NCBI RefSeq assembly: GCF_013623905.1
Contig: NZ_JABKDD010000001.1
Coordinates: 896,134-960,133 of the forward strand
Reading direction: 5' to 3'
From: Brevibacterium sediminis
GTDB taxonomy: Bacteria; Actinomycetota; Actinomycetes; Actinomycetales; Brevibacteriaceae
DNA length: 64,000 nt
The notes under the pieces are model-generated. The model was given only the letters and a program-made list of their open reading frames with translations. It was not told the origin of the DNA and did no database searches. Both the position numbers and the translations under genes were made by a program. Shown here in pieces: positions 8,664 through 17,842 of this stretch (its first letter is position 1; each line of letters starts with the position of its first letter).

Positions 8664-8939
8664 TCAATCACTGTCGATGCGCGTGTTGTCGACGGTCTGC
8701 CGATCCGCGCACCCGCGGGGATCGGCGGGCCTTCGCAACGGCGGTTCACAGTCCTTCACAACAGGGATCCGGGCGACCGCCGAGCGGCCGCCCCAGTGAT
8801 CCGCGAACGACGATTTCGGGCGGTCGGCGAACGACCGATTCGGGTGGTCGGCGAGTTGCAGTATCACACGGTCGGCAAACTGCGGGTACAGGTGGACGAC
8901 GGCGGCGTATCCGGGCGTCGCGGCAACGGTGCTCGGCAT
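8664..8939 (-). CDS. Doubtful small ORF containing an octapeptide repeat
   Basis: A 91-codon frame from ATG 8939 carries four consecutive 8-residue units of the form [SQ]-[FL]-A-D-[RH]-x3 (QFADRVIL, QLADHPNR, SFADRPKS, SFADHWGG). They are encoded by 24-bp DNA repeats. Differences between units in the Ala and Asp codons (GCC/GCG, GAC/GAT) are synonymous, which hints at selection on protein sequence. No Shine-Dalgarno or homologue is recognised, and it ends just upstream of the M24 gene promoter. It may equally be an untranslated tandem repeat. Confidence 0.22.
   Translation of the reverse strand: MPSTVAATPGYAAVVHLYPQFADRVILQLADHPNRSFADRPKSSFADHWGGRSAVARIPVVKDCEPPLRRPADPRGCADRQTVDNTRIDSD
8798..8893. 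repeat. Four 24-bp imperfect tandem repeats
   Basis: Units begin at 8798, 8822, 8846 and 8870 with GATCCGCGAACG, GGTCGGCGAACG, GGTCGGCGAGTT and GGTCGGCAAACT. The 24-base period is exact. The repeats lie in the 449-base gap between the divergent M24 and Lrp genes. The rest of that gap holds the M24 promoter (8640-8667) and the Lrp control region (8985-9080). Confidence 0.8.
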
Positions 8940-8990
8940 GGATACCCGTCGGCCACCTCGGCGATATTGACGAATCCAGAACCAAACATT

Positions 8991-9006
8991 TTCAGTTTCG
9001 ACTGAA
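8991..9006. promoter_or_regulatory. Palindrome upstream of the Lrp/AsnC gene
   Basis: TTCAGT-TTCG-ACTGAA is a perfect 6+6 inverted repeat 75 bases before the Lrp-type gene, in a locally AT-rich stretch. Lrp/AsnC proteins commonly bind such sites and autoregulate, so this is a candidate operator. Confidence 0.45.
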
Positions 9007-9080
9007 TTCGCATACACAACAGCGCATTTCAGCAGATTCGGTGATAGATTGTTCTGAGACGCACATCACGGAGGTGAAGA

Positions 9081-9566
9081 ATGGACCCGCTTCTGCCGAA
9101 CGGCAGCGGTTCCCGACTGGGGAATCTCGACGAGAAATCTAAGGCGATCATCGTCGAGCTGCAACACGACGGAAGGAAATCCTATTCGGCCATCGGCAAG
9201 TCCGTCGGCCTGTCCGAGGCCGCCGTGCGCCAGCGGGTGTCGCGGCTCATCGATTCGGGTGTCATGGAGATCGTCGCCGTGACCGACCCGCTGAGTCTGG
9301 GATTCGCGCGGCAGGCGATGGTGGGGCTCAAGGTCCGCGGGGACATCTCCGCGGTCGCCGAGAAGCTGCACGACTACGACGAGATCGACTACCTCGTCGT
9401 CACCGCCGGTTCGTTCGACCTCCTGGTCGAGATCGTGTGTGAATCGGATCGGCATCTGATCGAGTTCGTCAATGAGGAGCTCCGCTCGATCGATGCCGTC
9501 GTGGATACGGAGCTCTTCATGTACCTCTCACTCGAAAAGCAGAAATACAACTGGGGGACGCGATGA
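9081..9566 (+). CDS. Lrp/AsnC-family transcriptional regulator
   Basis: A 161-residue regulator. The N-terminal HTH (IVELQHDGRKSYSAIGKSVG, LSEAAVRQRVSRLIDSGVM) is followed by an alpha-beta ligand domain (AMVGLKVRGDISAVAEKL, DYLVVTAGSFDLLVEIVCES). These proteins sense amino acids and form octamers. GGAGGTGAAGA directly precedes the ATG. Its TGA overlaps the aminotransferase ATG (ATGA), so the two are translationally coupled and the regulator very probably controls the aminotransferase. DoeX of ectoine clusters is also of this family, but that link is only suggestive. Confidence 0.92.
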   Translation: MDPLLPNGSGSRLGNLDEKSKAIIVELQHDGRKSYSAIGKSVGLSEAAVRQRVSRLIDSGVMEIVAVTDPLSLGFARQAMVGLKVRGDISAVAEKLHDYDEIDYLVVTAGSFDLLVEIVCESDRHLIEFVNEELRSIDAVVDTELFMYLSLEKQKYNWGTR

Positions 9567-10954
9567 CAGACAATGTCACCAGGGCCGGCACTCCTTATCA
9601 GGATGCCATCCGCAACAACGTGTGGATGCACATGTCACCACACCAAGCACTGTTCAACGGTGGTGAGGCGCCGGTCATCGTACGCGGCGAGGGCCACCAC
9701 ATCTTCGACGACAAGGGCAAGAAGTACCTCGACGGCCTCGCCGGCCTGTTCACCGTTCAGGTGGGGCACGGTCGTGAGCAGATCGCGAAGGCGATGTATG
9801 ACCAGACGCTCAAGCTGCCGTTCATGCCGCTGTGGTCGTACGCCCACCCGCAGGCGATCGAGGTCTCGGAACGTCTGGCCAGCTATGCGCCGGGCGATCT
9901 CAACCGGGTCTTCCTCACATCCGGCGGCGGCGACTCGGTCGAGTCGGCGATGAAGCTGGCGAAGAACTACTTCAAACTCGTCGGCAAACCCGGCAAGCAC
10001 AAGATCATCTCGCGGGCGACCGCCTACCACGGCACGCCGCACGGTGCGCTGTCGGTGACCTCGCTGCCGGGTCTGCGGGAGCAGTTCGCTCCGCTGGTCC
10101 CCGGTGCGCACAAGGTGCCGAACACGAACTTCTACCGGGCACCTGAGCACCTCGCCCACGATGAGAAGGCCTTCGGCCGCTGGGCCGCCGATCGCATCGG
10201 TGAGGCCATCGAGTTCGAAGGTGCCGACTCCGTGGCCGCCGTCTTCCTCGAGCCCGTGCAGAACTCCGGCGGCTGCTTCCCGCCGCCTCCCGGATACTTC
10301 GAGCGGGTCCGCGAGATCTGCGACGAGTACGATGTGCTGCTGGTCTCGGACGAAACGATCTGCGCCTACGGCCGCATCGGCGACATGTTCGCCTGCAACG
10401 ACTTCGGCTATGTTCCCGACATCATCACCTCGGCCAAGGGCATCACCTCCGGCTATGCACCGCTGGGTGCGATGATCGCCTCCGATCGGCTCTTCGAGCC
10501 CTTCGGCCCCGGCGGAGACGAGACCTTCTACCACGGCTACACCTTCGGCGGTCACCCCGTCGCCTGTGCCGCGGCGATGGCGAACTTCGACGTCTTCGAA
10601 GAGGAGAAGCTCAACGACCACGTGCACGAGAATGCTGCGGCGTTCAAGTTCACGCTCGAGAAGCTCAAGGACCTGCCGATCGTCGGCGACGTCCGCGGTG
10701 AGGGATTCTTCTACGGAATCGAACTCGTCAAGGACAAGGACACGAAGGAATCGTTCACCGAAGAGGAGTCCGAGCGGATCCTCAAGAACTTCGTGTCGGC
10801 GAAGATGTACGACAGCGGTCTGTACTGCCGCGCCGACGACCGCGGCGACCCGGTCATCCAACTCTCGCCTCCGCTGACCGTCGGTCAGAACGAGTTCGAC
10901 GAGATGGAGCAGATCATCCGCGGCGTCCTGCAGGAAGCCTGGACAATGTTCTGA
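9563..10954 (+). CDS. Class III PLP-dependent aminotransferase
   Basis: 463-residue omega-aminotransferase family enzyme. Landmarks are YLDGLAGLFTVQVGHG near the N-terminus, FLTSGGGDSVESAMK (phosphate-binding), AYHGTPHGALS, FLEPVQNSGG, LLVSDETICAYGRIG, and the PLP lysine in TSAKGITSGYAPLGA. It ends with YCRADDRGDPVIQLSPPL. Family members transaminate putrescine, GABA, beta-alanine or diaminobutyrate to aldehydes. Coupling to an Lrp regulator matches actinobacterial polyamine/GABA loci, while the adjacent M24 hydrolase raises the option of diaminobutyrate (DoeD-like). Palindrome copy 2 begins ten bases after the stop and probably terminates it. Confidence 0.9.
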   Translation: MTDNVTRAGTPYQDAIRNNVWMHMSPHQALFNGGEAPVIVRGEGHHIFDDKGKKYLDGLAGLFTVQVGHGREQIAKAMYDQTLKLPFMPLWSYAHPQAIEVSERLASYAPGDLNRVFLTSGGGDSVESAMKLAKNYFKLVGKPGKHKIISRATAYHGTPHGALSVTSLPGLREQFAPLVPGAHKVPNTNFYRAPEHLAHDEKAFGRWAADRIGEAIEFEGADSVAAVFLEPVQNSGGCFPPPPGYFERVREICDEYDVLLVSDETICAYGRIGDMFACNDFGYVPDIITSAKGITSGYAPLGAMIASDRLFEPFGPGGDETFYHGYTFGGHPVACAAAMANFDVFEEEKLNDHVHENAAAFKFTLEKLKDLPIVGDVRGEGFFYGIELVKDKDTKESFTEEESERILKNFVSAKMYDSGLYCRADDRGDPVIQLSPPLTVGQNEFDEMEQIIRGVLQEAWTMF

Positions 10955-10963
10955 CCCCAGTTG

Positions 10964-11019
10964 CTACCTGACGGCGGCCCAGCAACCTCGCGCGAGGTTG
11001 CTGGGCCGCCGTCAGGTAG
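10964..11019. repeat. Long perfect palindrome, copy 2 (between convergent genes)
   Basis: Perfect 28+28 bp palindrome (CTACCTGACGGCGGCCCAGC to the centre TCGCGCGA and back) with no loop bases, flanked by CCCC and GGGG that could extend the stem. It lies between convergent genes (aminotransferase stop 10,954; YibE/F stop 11,034) and would act as a bidirectional terminator. Confidence 0.95.
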
Positions 11020-11033
11020 TTCCGGGGCTAAGT

Positions 11034-12353
11034 TCAGCGGTTCTGGTCGCGTTCACGGGCCTCGCGACGGGTCATCGGCGGCCGCTCCTCGGCGGGGTCC
11101 GCCGCCGTGATCGTGCCTGGGTCCGCAGCCGTGATCGTGCCGGGCGCAGCAGCGGATCCGGTGGTCCGCCTCGGCGGTCGCACTCCCGATTTCACCACGA
11201 GGACACCGAGTCCGGTCGTCAGCGGGATCGCGATGACCAGACCGATGGAGCACACGAGGATGCTCACCACCTCGACCGACATGTCTCCGAGTGTGAACGT
11301 GTCGAACAGCGGCTGATCGTGCGCGGAGACGATGATGAGCGTCATCAGCGCCGAGCCCACATACGCGAACGTGATCGTATAGACGGTCGAGGCGATATGG
11401 TCACGCCCGATGCGCATCGCCCGGGAGAACAGCTGACCGGGCTTCATCTCCGGGGCCGCGGCTGCCAGCTCCCACACCGCCGAAGCCTGTGTGATCGTGA
11501 CGTCGTTGAGCACTCCGAGTCCGGTGATGAGGATCGCGCACACGATGATGTCTGTCATCCCCAGATCGGTCGTATCGACCAGCAGATACCCGTCCTCCGA
11601 ATAGGCGATGCCCAGATTCGCCCAGGACGTCATCCACGCACCGAGGATGCCCGTGATGACGATGCCGAGCACCGTTCCGAACAGCGCCGTCGACGTCCGC
11701 GTCGAGATTCCGTGTGCCAGGTAGAGCGCGATGACCATGATCAGGCTCGCCGAGACCATCGCCACCAGCACCGGCGGTTTGCCGTCGAGCATCGCCGGAA
11801 GCATGAAGACGAACAGCACGGCACCGGCGAAGCCGAGTCCGATGAGTGCGCGCAGTCCCCGCAGACCGGCGACGAGGAGGACGACGATCCCGTAGATGAT
11901 CGCCAGGGCGAGCATCGGCACGTTCCGGTCGAAATCGATGAACACGTAGTCGGTGCCCATCTCCGCCCGGTCCGGTGACTTCGTGAAGTCGAGGACCTTG
12001 ATCGTGTCTCCGACATCGACGCCGGCCTTGACCGCGTCGGGGGTGACGTAGAGGCTGCCTTCCTGCCCGTCCGCCTCCACGGTGTATGTCGTGCAGTCGG
12101 CGCGGACCATCGGGTCCGTCTCCCCCGGGTCGCAGTCCGAAGCGTCGACGGCGGTGACGGTGACCTTCGTGTCGGTGGTCCCCTCGGCCGTGTTCGTCGT
12201 CGGCCCGCCACCGGGCAGATCCTTGTCGGGTCCCGACGGCCACAGTACGAAGAGTCCGGCGATCGTGACGACAATGAGCGGGATGAGGCAGGCGAGCATG
12301 ATCAGACGAACCTTCGGCGAGGCCTTCGGTTCGTGTGTGGACGTCATATGCAT
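11034..12353 (-). CDS. YibE/F-family integral membrane protein
   Basis: 439 residues. An N-terminal membrane anchor (~residues 18-40) is followed by an extracytoplasmic beta-rich part (TNTAEGTTDTKVTVTAVDAS, CDPGETD). Six or more membrane helices follow (MLALAIIYGIVVLLVAGLRG, VLVAMVSASLIMVIALYLA, and TGLGVLNDVTITQASAVWEL, which is family-typical). The cytoplasmic tail is Pro/Arg-rich. The family is widespread in Firmicutes and Actinobacteria and its transport or other function is not established. AAGGAT lies upstream of the first ATG. Palindrome copies flank it on both sides (10,964 and 12,446), so it is transcribed as a single gene. Confidence 0.85.
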   Translation of the reverse strand: MHMTSTHEPKASPKVRLIMLACLIPLIVVTIAGLFVLWPSGPDKDLPGGGPTTNTAEGTTDTKVTVTAVDASDCDPGETDPMVRADCTTYTVEADGQEGSLYVTPDAVKAGVDVGDTIKVLDFTKSPDRAEMGTDYVFIDFDRNVPMLALAIIYGIVVLLVAGLRGLRALIGLGFAGAVLFVFMLPAMLDGKPPVLVAMVSASLIMVIALYLAHGISTRTSTALFGTVLGIVITGILGAWMTSWANLGIAYSEDGYLLVDTTDLGMTDIIVCAILITGLGVLNDVTITQASAVWELAAAAPEMKPGQLFSRAMRIGRDHIASTVYTITFAYVGSALMTLIIVSAHDQPLFDTFTLGDMSVEVVSILVCSIGLVIAIPLTTGLGVLVVKSGVRPPRRTTGSAAAPGTITAADPGTITAADPAEERPPMTRREARERDQNR

Positions 12354-12445
12354 GGCGATCCTTCAGGGACGGCTGACCGGACAGATGCGGGGCGGTCGAC
12401 CAGGGCGGAATGGCGGCTGGTGCTCACCGAGGCAGCCAGCCCAGA

Positions 12446-12503
12446 ACTACCTGACGGCGGCCCAGCAACCTGGCGCCAGGTTGCTGGGCCGCCGTCAGGT
12501 AGT
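12446..12503. repeat. Long perfect palindrome, copy 3
   Basis: Perfect 29+29 bp palindrome sharing the ACTACCTGACGGCGGCCCAG core with copies 1 and 2, but with the centre GGCGCC. It lies just downstream of the glyS stop (12,512, minus strand) and upstream of the YibE/F gene, where it would end the glyS transcript. Confidence 0.95.
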
Positions 12504-12511
12504 AATTGGGG

Positions 12512-13894
12512 TCAGGCTCCGGCGAGGTGGTCGGCCAGGTACTTCTCCACCTGATCGATGCTCACGCGCTCCTGGCTCATATCATCACGCTGGCGGATCG
12601 TCACTGCCTGATCATCGAGGGTGTCGAAGTCGACGGTGATGCACAGCGGCGTTCCGATCTCGTCCTGGCGACGGTAGCGACGGCCGATGGCGCCGGCATC
12701 GTCGAAGTCGATGTTCCAGCGTCGACGCAGCGTCGCAGCGAGATCCTTCGCCGCAGGTGTCAGCTTCTCGTTGCGGCTCAGCGGCAGCACCGCGGCCTTG
12801 ACCGGGGCCAGGCGCGGGTCGAGACCCAGCACGACGCGCTTGTCGACGCCGCCCTTCGTGTTCGGCGCCTCGTCCTCTCTGTAGGCCTCGACGAGGAAGG
12901 CCATCATCGACCGGGTCAGGCCGAAGGAGGGTTCGATGACATATGGGGTGTAGCGGTCTCCGCTGGCCTGGTCGAAGTACTGCAGCTTCGCCCCCGAGAC
13001 CTCCGTGTGAGTGCCGAGGTCGTAGTCGGTGCGGTTGGCCACACCCATCAGCTCGCCCCACTCAGACCCCTGGAAGCCGAAGCGGTATTCGATGTCGATG
13101 GTGCCCGCCGAATAGTGCGCACGGTCCTCGGCGGGAACGTCGAGGCGGCGGACGTTGTCTTCGGAGATGCCGAGATCGAGGAACCAGGACCAGCAGTCTT
13201 CGACCCACTGCTTGTAGTAGTCATCGGCCTCGTCCGGGTGGACGAAGTACTCGATCTCCATCTGCTCGAACTCACGGGTGCGGAAGATGAAGTTGCCGGG
13301 GGTGATCTCGTTGCGGAAGGCCTTGCCGATCTGGCCGATGCCGAACGGCGGCTTCTTCCGGGCAGCGGTGAGCACATTGTTGAAGTTCACGAAGATGCCC
13401 TGCGCGGTCTCCGGACGCAGGTAGTGGAGTCCGGCTTCGGAGTCGACGGGTCCGAGGAAGGTCTTGACCAGACCGGAGAACTCCTGCGGCTCGGTCCACT
13501 GACCGCGGGTTCCGCAGTCGGGGCAGACGATATCGGCCATGCCGTTCTCCGGAGCCTTCTTGTTCTTCGCCTCATACGCCTCGACGAGGTGGTCCTCGCG
13601 GTGGCGCTTGTGGCAGTTGAGGCACTCGACGAGAGGATCGACGAAGGTGGCGACGTGGCCGGAGGCTTCCCAGACGCGCTTGGGCAGGATGATCGAGGAG
13701 TCGAGGCCGACGACGTCTTCGCGACCGCGCACGAACTGCTGCCACCACTGGGCCTTGATATTGTCCTTGAGCTCCACGCCCAAGGGCCCGTAGTCCCATG
13801 CCGAGCGGGAACCGCCGTAGATCTCTCCTGCTTGGAAGACGAATCCTCTGCGCTTGGCCAGGGCGATGACGGCATCCAACTTGGACTGTGCCAC
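12512..13894 (-). CDS. glyS: Glycine-tRNA ligase (single-chain, alpha2 type)
   Basis: Charges tRNA-Gly. The 460-residue product has the class II landmarks of the bacterial/eukaryotic single-subunit type: [20 protein letters not shown] at the N-terminus, four cysteines of a zinc knuckle (CLNCHKRH and CPDCGTRG), [13 protein letters not shown] (motif 2 region), [21 protein letters not shown]-like [11 protein letters not shown], and the C-terminal anticodon-binding domain ending near YLADHLAGA. The GTG at 13,894 has AAGGAG seven bases upstream and gives the conserved start [18 protein letters not shown] longer upstream reading exists but lacks support. Confidence 0.95.
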   Translation of the reverse strand: MAQSKLDAVIALAKRRGFVFQAGEIYGGSRSAWDYGPLGVELKDNIKAQWWQQFVRGREDVVGLDSSIILPKRVWEASGHVATFVDPLVECLNCHKRHREDHLVEAYEAKNKKAPENGMADIVCPDCGTRGQWTEPQEFSGLVKTFLGPVDSEAGLHYLRPETAQGIFVNFNNVLTAARKKPPFGIGQIGKAFRNEITPGNFIFRTREFEQMEIEYFVHPDEADDYYKQWVEDCWSWFLDLGISEDNVRRLDVPAEDRAHYSAGTIDIEYRFGFQGSEWGELMGVANRTDYDLGTHTEVSGAKLQYFDQASGDRYTPYVIEPSFGLTRSMMAFLVEAYREDEAPNTKGGVDKRVVLGLDPRLAPVKAAVLPLSRNEKLTPAAKDLAATLRRRWNIDFDDAGAIGRRYRRQDEIGTPLCITVDFDTLDDQAVTIRQRDDMSQERVSIDQVEKYLADHLAGA

Positions 13895-14277
13895 TAGTTC
13901 TCTCCTTGTTTCAGTTCGCCGACGGCCGGCTGCCGTGGCTCGCAGGTACCAGCCTAACTGGTCACGCCTTCGCTTCCTCAACGCCGACCCGGCCCTCCCT
14001 GACGCCCGACCTCGGCGACGGCAGGAGACCACCGGAGGCGACTGATCTCACACTCGGATTCCCACTCCGGGACCGCCTCGGCGAGGGTGTGGCATGTAGA
14101 CTTGGGGTACACCCAAACCTTTCTCCGTACCGACGTCTTCACGTCTGTCCAAGCGAGTTCTTGGATCTCTACGGTTTCGGCCCGGATTGCTCACGATGAT
14201 TGCACAAGCGGCCGCAGGGTAGATCGCCACTACAGTCATCTGCGATCAAGTGTGTGCCGACGTGAGAGAGATCACTC
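13895..14277. other. Intergenic region between divergent glyS and the DEAD-box helicase
   Basis: 383 bases without a convincing gene. It must hold both promoters. On the plus strand, a long leader of 100 bases or more before the helicase ATG is likely, since the promoter-like boxes (around 14,085-14,110) are far upstream. Helicases of this type are often cold-induced through such leaders. I could not assign a riboswitch or structured RNA. Confidence 0.4.
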
Positions 14278-16080
14278 ATGACCGATGTGTCCGCAAACGA
14301 CGAAACCACTCCGAGATTCTCCGAACTGGGACTTCACCCGCTCGTGCTCAAGGCCGTAGAGGCGCAGGGCTACGAGATCCCCACCCCCATCCAGGCCGAG
14401 ACGATCCCGACCCTCCTGTCGGGCCGTGACGTCATCGGTCTCGCCCAGACCGGAACCGGCAAGACCGCGGCTTTCGCCCTGCCGGCCCTGTCCGACCTCG
14501 CCGAGGCGGGGCGCGCCGACGACGGCCCGTTCGCTCTCGTACTCACCCCCACCCGCGAACTCGCGATCCAGGTCGCCGAGGCGTTCACCTCCTACGCCAC
14601 GGAACTGTCCGAATTCTCCGTGCTCCCGATCTACGGCGGTCAGGCCTACGGCCCGCAGCTGGCGGGTCTGCGCCGTGGTGCGCAGGTCGTCGTCGGCACC
14701 CCCGGTCGTGTCATCGACCACCTCAAGAAGGGTTCGCTCAAGCTCGGCAGCCTCAAGCACCTCATCCTCGATGAGGCCGACGAGATGCTCAAGATGGGCT
14801 TCGCCGAAGACATCGAAGAGATCTTCAGCCAGGTCGGTCCCGACCGTCAGGTGGCATTGTTCTCTGCGACCATGCCGTCCTCGATCCACCGGATCACCGG
14901 CAAGTACCTGGACGACCCGAAGGAAGTCCGGATCGCTGCGAAGTCGCAGACCGGTGCGAACATCCGCCAGCGCTACTTCATGGTTCAGCACTCGCACAAG
15001 CTCGATGCGCTGACCCGGATCCTCGAGGTCGAGGAGTACGAGGGCATCATCATGTTCGTGCGCACGAAGCAGGCCACCGAGGAGCTGGCCGAGAAGCTGC
15101 GTGCCCGCGGGTTCAAGACCGCCGCGATCAACGGCGACATCCCGCAGCAGGCTCGTGAGCGCACGATCGACATGCTGCGTGAGGCGAAGATCGACATCCT
15201 CGTCGCCACCGATGTGGCCGCCCGCGGTCTCGACGTCGAGCGCATCACGCTCGTCGTCAACTACGACATCCCGCACGACACCGAATCCTACGTCCACCGC
15301 ATCGGACGCACCGGTCGTGCCGGACGCTCCGGTGAGGCGATCCTCTTCGTCACTCCGCGCGAGCAGCGCATGCTCGGCTCCATCGAGCGCGCCACGAAGC
15401 AGAAGGTCGAACCGCTGACCCTGCCCAGCGTCGAAGAGCTGACGAACACTCGCGTCGACAAGTTCACGAAGCGCATCGACGATGTGCTCGCGCAGACCGA
15501 ACTGTCCGAACTCACCGACGTCATCGAGGCGTACTCGCTCTCCCGTGATGTGCCGGCCTCGAACATCGCCGCCGCGCTGGCGTCCCTCGTCCTCGAGTCG
15601 AATACGCTCAAGGCCGAGCCGATGCCCGAACCGGCACGTCGTCAGGGACGAGACCGTGACCGCGACGGCGGTCGTGACGGCGGCCGTCCGGGCCGTGGCG
15701 GACGTGCCCGTGATGAGAACATGACGACCTACCGTCTGGCCCTCGGACGAAACGAGCGCCTGCAGCCGGGCGCCGTGGTCGGTGCGATCGCGAACGAAGG
15801 TGGAATCACCTCGAAGCAGATCGGCCATATCGACATCCGTTCGAACCACACACTCGTCGACCTGCCCAAGGACCTCGACCCGTCGGTGCTGCGCAAGCTC
15901 TCCCACACCGAGATCCAGGGCCGTCCCATCGACATCCGTCCGGATTCCGGTCGCCCGGGACGCCCGTTCAAGAAGCGCAACTTCGACAAGCAGCCCGGTG
16001 ACGGCCGCAACTTCCGCGGTGATCGCCGAGGCGGCAAGAAGTTCGGCGGACGCGGCGACCGCTCCCGCGACCACTACTGA
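14278..16080 (+). CDS. DEAD-box ATP-dependent RNA helicase (DeaD/CsdA type)
   Basis: Unwinds RNA during ribosome assembly, mRNA decay or cold adaptation. 600 residues. The Q-motif GYEIPTPIQAETIP, motif I AQTGTGKT, PTRELAIQ, TPGR, DEAD as LDEADEMLKMGF, SAT as FSATMP, and the helicase-C motifs VATDVAARGLDVERI and HRIGRTGRAG are all present. A DbpA/CsdA-like RNA-binding fold (~residues 480-550, YRLALGRNERLQPGAVVGAI) follows an Arg/Asp/Gly-rich linker. The tail is basic and RG-rich (KKFGGRGDRSRD), typical of RNA-binding extensions. It is monocistronic and followed by a strong terminator. Confidence 0.95.
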   Translation: MTDVSANDETTPRFSELGLHPLVLKAVEAQGYEIPTPIQAETIPTLLSGRDVIGLAQTGTGKTAAFALPALSDLAEAGRADDGPFALVLTPTRELAIQVAEAFTSYATELSEFSVLPIYGGQAYGPQLAGLRRGAQVVVGTPGRVIDHLKKGSLKLGSLKHLILDEADEMLKMGFAEDIEEIFSQVGPDRQVALFSATMPSSIHRITGKYLDDPKEVRIAAKSQTGANIRQRYFMVQHSHKLDALTRILEVEEYEGIIMFVRTKQATEELAEKLRARGFKTAAINGDIPQQARERTIDMLREAKIDILVATDVAARGLDVERITLVVNYDIPHDTESYVHRIGRTGRAGRSGEAILFVTPREQRMLGSIERATKQKVEPLTLPSVEELTNTRVDKFTKRIDDVLAQTELSELTDVIEAYSLSRDVPASNIAAALASLVLESNTLKAEPMPEPARRQGRDRDRDGGRDGGRPGRGGRARDENMTTYRLALGRNERLQPGAVVGAIANEGGITSKQIGHIDIRSNHTLVDLPKDLDPSVLRKLSHTEIQGRPIDIRPDSGRPGRPFKKRNFDKQPGDGRNFRGDRRGGKKFGGRGDRSRDHY

Positions 16081-16151
16081 ACCGATCGCGTCATGACCGT
16101 GACTCCCCCGGAGTCGTGAGAACGGTGAAGCGCCGATCCGGCCGAAACCAT

Positions 16152-16190
16152 GACGAGGGCCCCGCAGCAAGATGCTGCGGGGCCCTCGTC
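16152..16190. terminator. Terminator hairpin after the helicase gene
   Basis: Perfect 17-bp stem (GACGAGGGCCCCGCAGC with its complement) and a five-base loop AAGAT, 72 bases after the helicase stop and between convergent transcription units. No clear U-tract follows, as is common in high-GC actinobacteria. Confidence 0.85.
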
Positions 16191-16262
16191 GTCAGCAGAG
16201 TGGAACGGGCCGGCCGAGCCTCAGAAGCCGTGGAAGCTGTGACTCAGTCCTCAGCCTTCGCG

Positions 16263-17039
16263 TCAGGCAGAGGGCGTGTCCACGGCTCCGCCGAAGCGAC
16301 GGTCGCGGCGGGCGTACTCTTCGATCGCCGCCCACAGGGTGCGCCTGTCGACGTCGGGCCACAGCACATCCTGGAAGACCATCTCGGCATAGGCTGACTG
16401 CCAGAGCAGGAAGTTCGAGGTCCGCTGCTCCCCCGACGACCGCATGAACAGGTCGACGTCGGGCACGATGGGTGCGTAGAGGCGGGAGCGGACGGTCTTC
16501 TCCGAGACCTTGCCGGGTTTGAGCTTCCCGGCGGCCACCTCGGCGGTGATCTCATTGATCGCGTCGACGATCTCGGAGCGTCCACCGTAGTTCACGCAGA
16601 ACTGGAGCACGAGACCGGTGTTGTTCTTCGTCATCTCCGCGGCGCTCTCGAGTTCGTCGATGACCGAACGCCACAGCCGTCCGCGCCGGCCGGACCACAC
16701 GATCCGCACGCCCATGGCGTTGAGCTCATCGCGACGGCGGCGGATGACGTCACGGTTGAACCCCATGAGGAAGCGCACCTCTTCGGGTGAGCGCTTCCAG
16801 TTCTCCGTCGAGAACGCATACGCCGACAGATAGTCCACGCCGACCTCGATCGCGCCGTGGATGACGTCGAGCAGCGAAGCTTCCCCGGCTCTGTGCCCTT
16901 CCGTGCGCGGCAGCCCCCGCTGATTCGCCCACCGACCGTTGCCGTCCATGACGATCGCGACGTGCCGGGGCACGAACTTCGCGTCGATGCGCGGAGGTCT
17001 CGCTCCGCTGGGGTGGGCCGGTGGTGCGGGGTAGCTCAT
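16263..17039 (-). CDS. uppS: Isoprenyl (undecaprenyl/decaprenyl) diphosphate synthase
   Basis: Cis-prenyltransferase that makes the polyprenyl diphosphate lipid carrier for cell-wall precursors. 258 residues with all five family regions: [20 protein letters not shown] (catalytic Asp), [47 protein letters not shown], and [28 protein letters not shown] ending at FQDVLWPDV. Its ATG overlaps the recO stop (ATGA) and GGAGAG precedes it, so the two are co-translated. A longer frame reaching into recO is an artefact. The chain length made cannot be read from sequence. Confidence 0.95.
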   Translation of the reverse strand: MSYPAPPAHPSGARPPRIDAKFVPRHVAIVMDGNGRWANQRGLPRTEGHRAGEASLLDVIHGAIEVGVDYLSAYAFSTENWKRSPEEVRFLMGFNRDVIRRRRDELNAMGVRIVWSGRRGRLWRSVIDELESAAEMTKNNTGLVLQFCVNYGGRSEIVDAINEITAEVAAGKLKPGKVSEKTVRSRLYAPIVPDVDLFMRSSGEQRTSNFLLWQSAYAEMVFQDVLWPDVDRRTLWAAIEEYARRDRRFGGAVDTPSA

Positions 17040-17764
17040 GTGCTCTCCAGAATTCTCAGTGATCGGATATTGCGCTCGAGGTGCCAGGACACCCAGTCCG
17101 AGACCAGCTTCGACCCGTCGATCTGATCGTGCAGGTCGGAGGCCTCGGCACGCTCCCAGTCGCCGGACAGGAGCGCGGCCATATGCTCGAGCGCATCGGT
17201 GTCGGGCAGTGCCGCACCGGAGGGGCGACAGTTCGTGCACACGGCCCCGCCCAAGGCTGCGGAGAACGCGCGGTGGGGTCCGGGGTTCCCGCACTGGGCG
17301 CAGTCCAGCAGGCTCGGTGCCCACCCGGCCACGGACATCGCGCGCAGCAGGTACGCATCGAGGGACAGCCTCGGCGGGTGTTCGCGGTTGCACAGCGAGC
17401 GGATGGCAGAGACGAGGAGGAGGAAATGCGTGCGGGACTGGGGTTCGGCTTCGGTGATGCTGCGCGCCGTTTCGGCCATCACCGAGGCGGCCGAATAGAC
17501 ATCGAAGTCCGTGGCGATTCCGCGGGCGAAGGGTTCGACGAGTTCGACCTGGGTGACGATGTCGAGGCTGCGCCCGACATGGCATTGCAGGTCGACGAGC
17601 ATAAAGGGTTCGAGGCGGGAGCCGAACCGCGATTTCGTCCGGCGTACCCCCTTCGCGACGGCGCGGACGAGGCCGTGGCTGCGAGTGAGCACGGTGACGA
17701 TGCGGTCGGCTTCGCCGAGCTTGTGCCCCTGGAGCACGATGCCTTCATCACGATAGTTGTGCAC
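17036..17764 (-). CDS. recO: DNA repair protein RecO
   Basis: Mediator that loads RecA at gaps with RecF/RecR. 242 residues. The OB-fold N-terminus reads [20 protein letters not shown], then [20 protein letters not shown]. The C-terminal half holds a four-cysteine zinc site ([10 protein letters not shown] and CTNCRPSG). The GTG start at 17,764 gives the canonical N-terminus with no extension. It forms a two-gene unit with uppS through an ATGA overlap, an arrangement common in Micrococcales. Confidence 0.93.
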   Translation of the reverse strand: MHNYRDEGIVLQGHKLGEADRIVTVLTRSHGLVRAVAKGVRRTKSRFGSRLEPFMLVDLQCHVGRSLDIVTQVELVEPFARGIATDFDVYSAASVMAETARSITEAEPQSRTHFLLLVSAIRSLCNREHPPRLSLDAYLLRAMSVAGWAPSLLDCAQCGNPGPHRAFSAALGGAVCTNCRPSGAALPDTDALEHMAALLSGDWERAEASDLHDQIDGSKLVSDWVSWHLERNIRSLRILEST

Positions 17765-17842
17765 CCGCCCATTATCGCTGAAGCGCGGCGGGGAATCACC
17801 CCGCCGCGCTTAAGCGACTGCTGTGAGATCGACCGCGCAGCC

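Noticed and set aside
14272..16170. 632-codon minus-strand frame covering the DEAD-box helicase
   Set aside because: Antisense shadow. The plus-strand protein has every helicase motif and the minus frame has none.
16263..17585. 440-codon frame for the prenyl diphosphate synthase
   Set aside because: Its first half is the shadow of recO. The true ATG at 17,039 overlaps the recO stop and has a ribosome-binding site.
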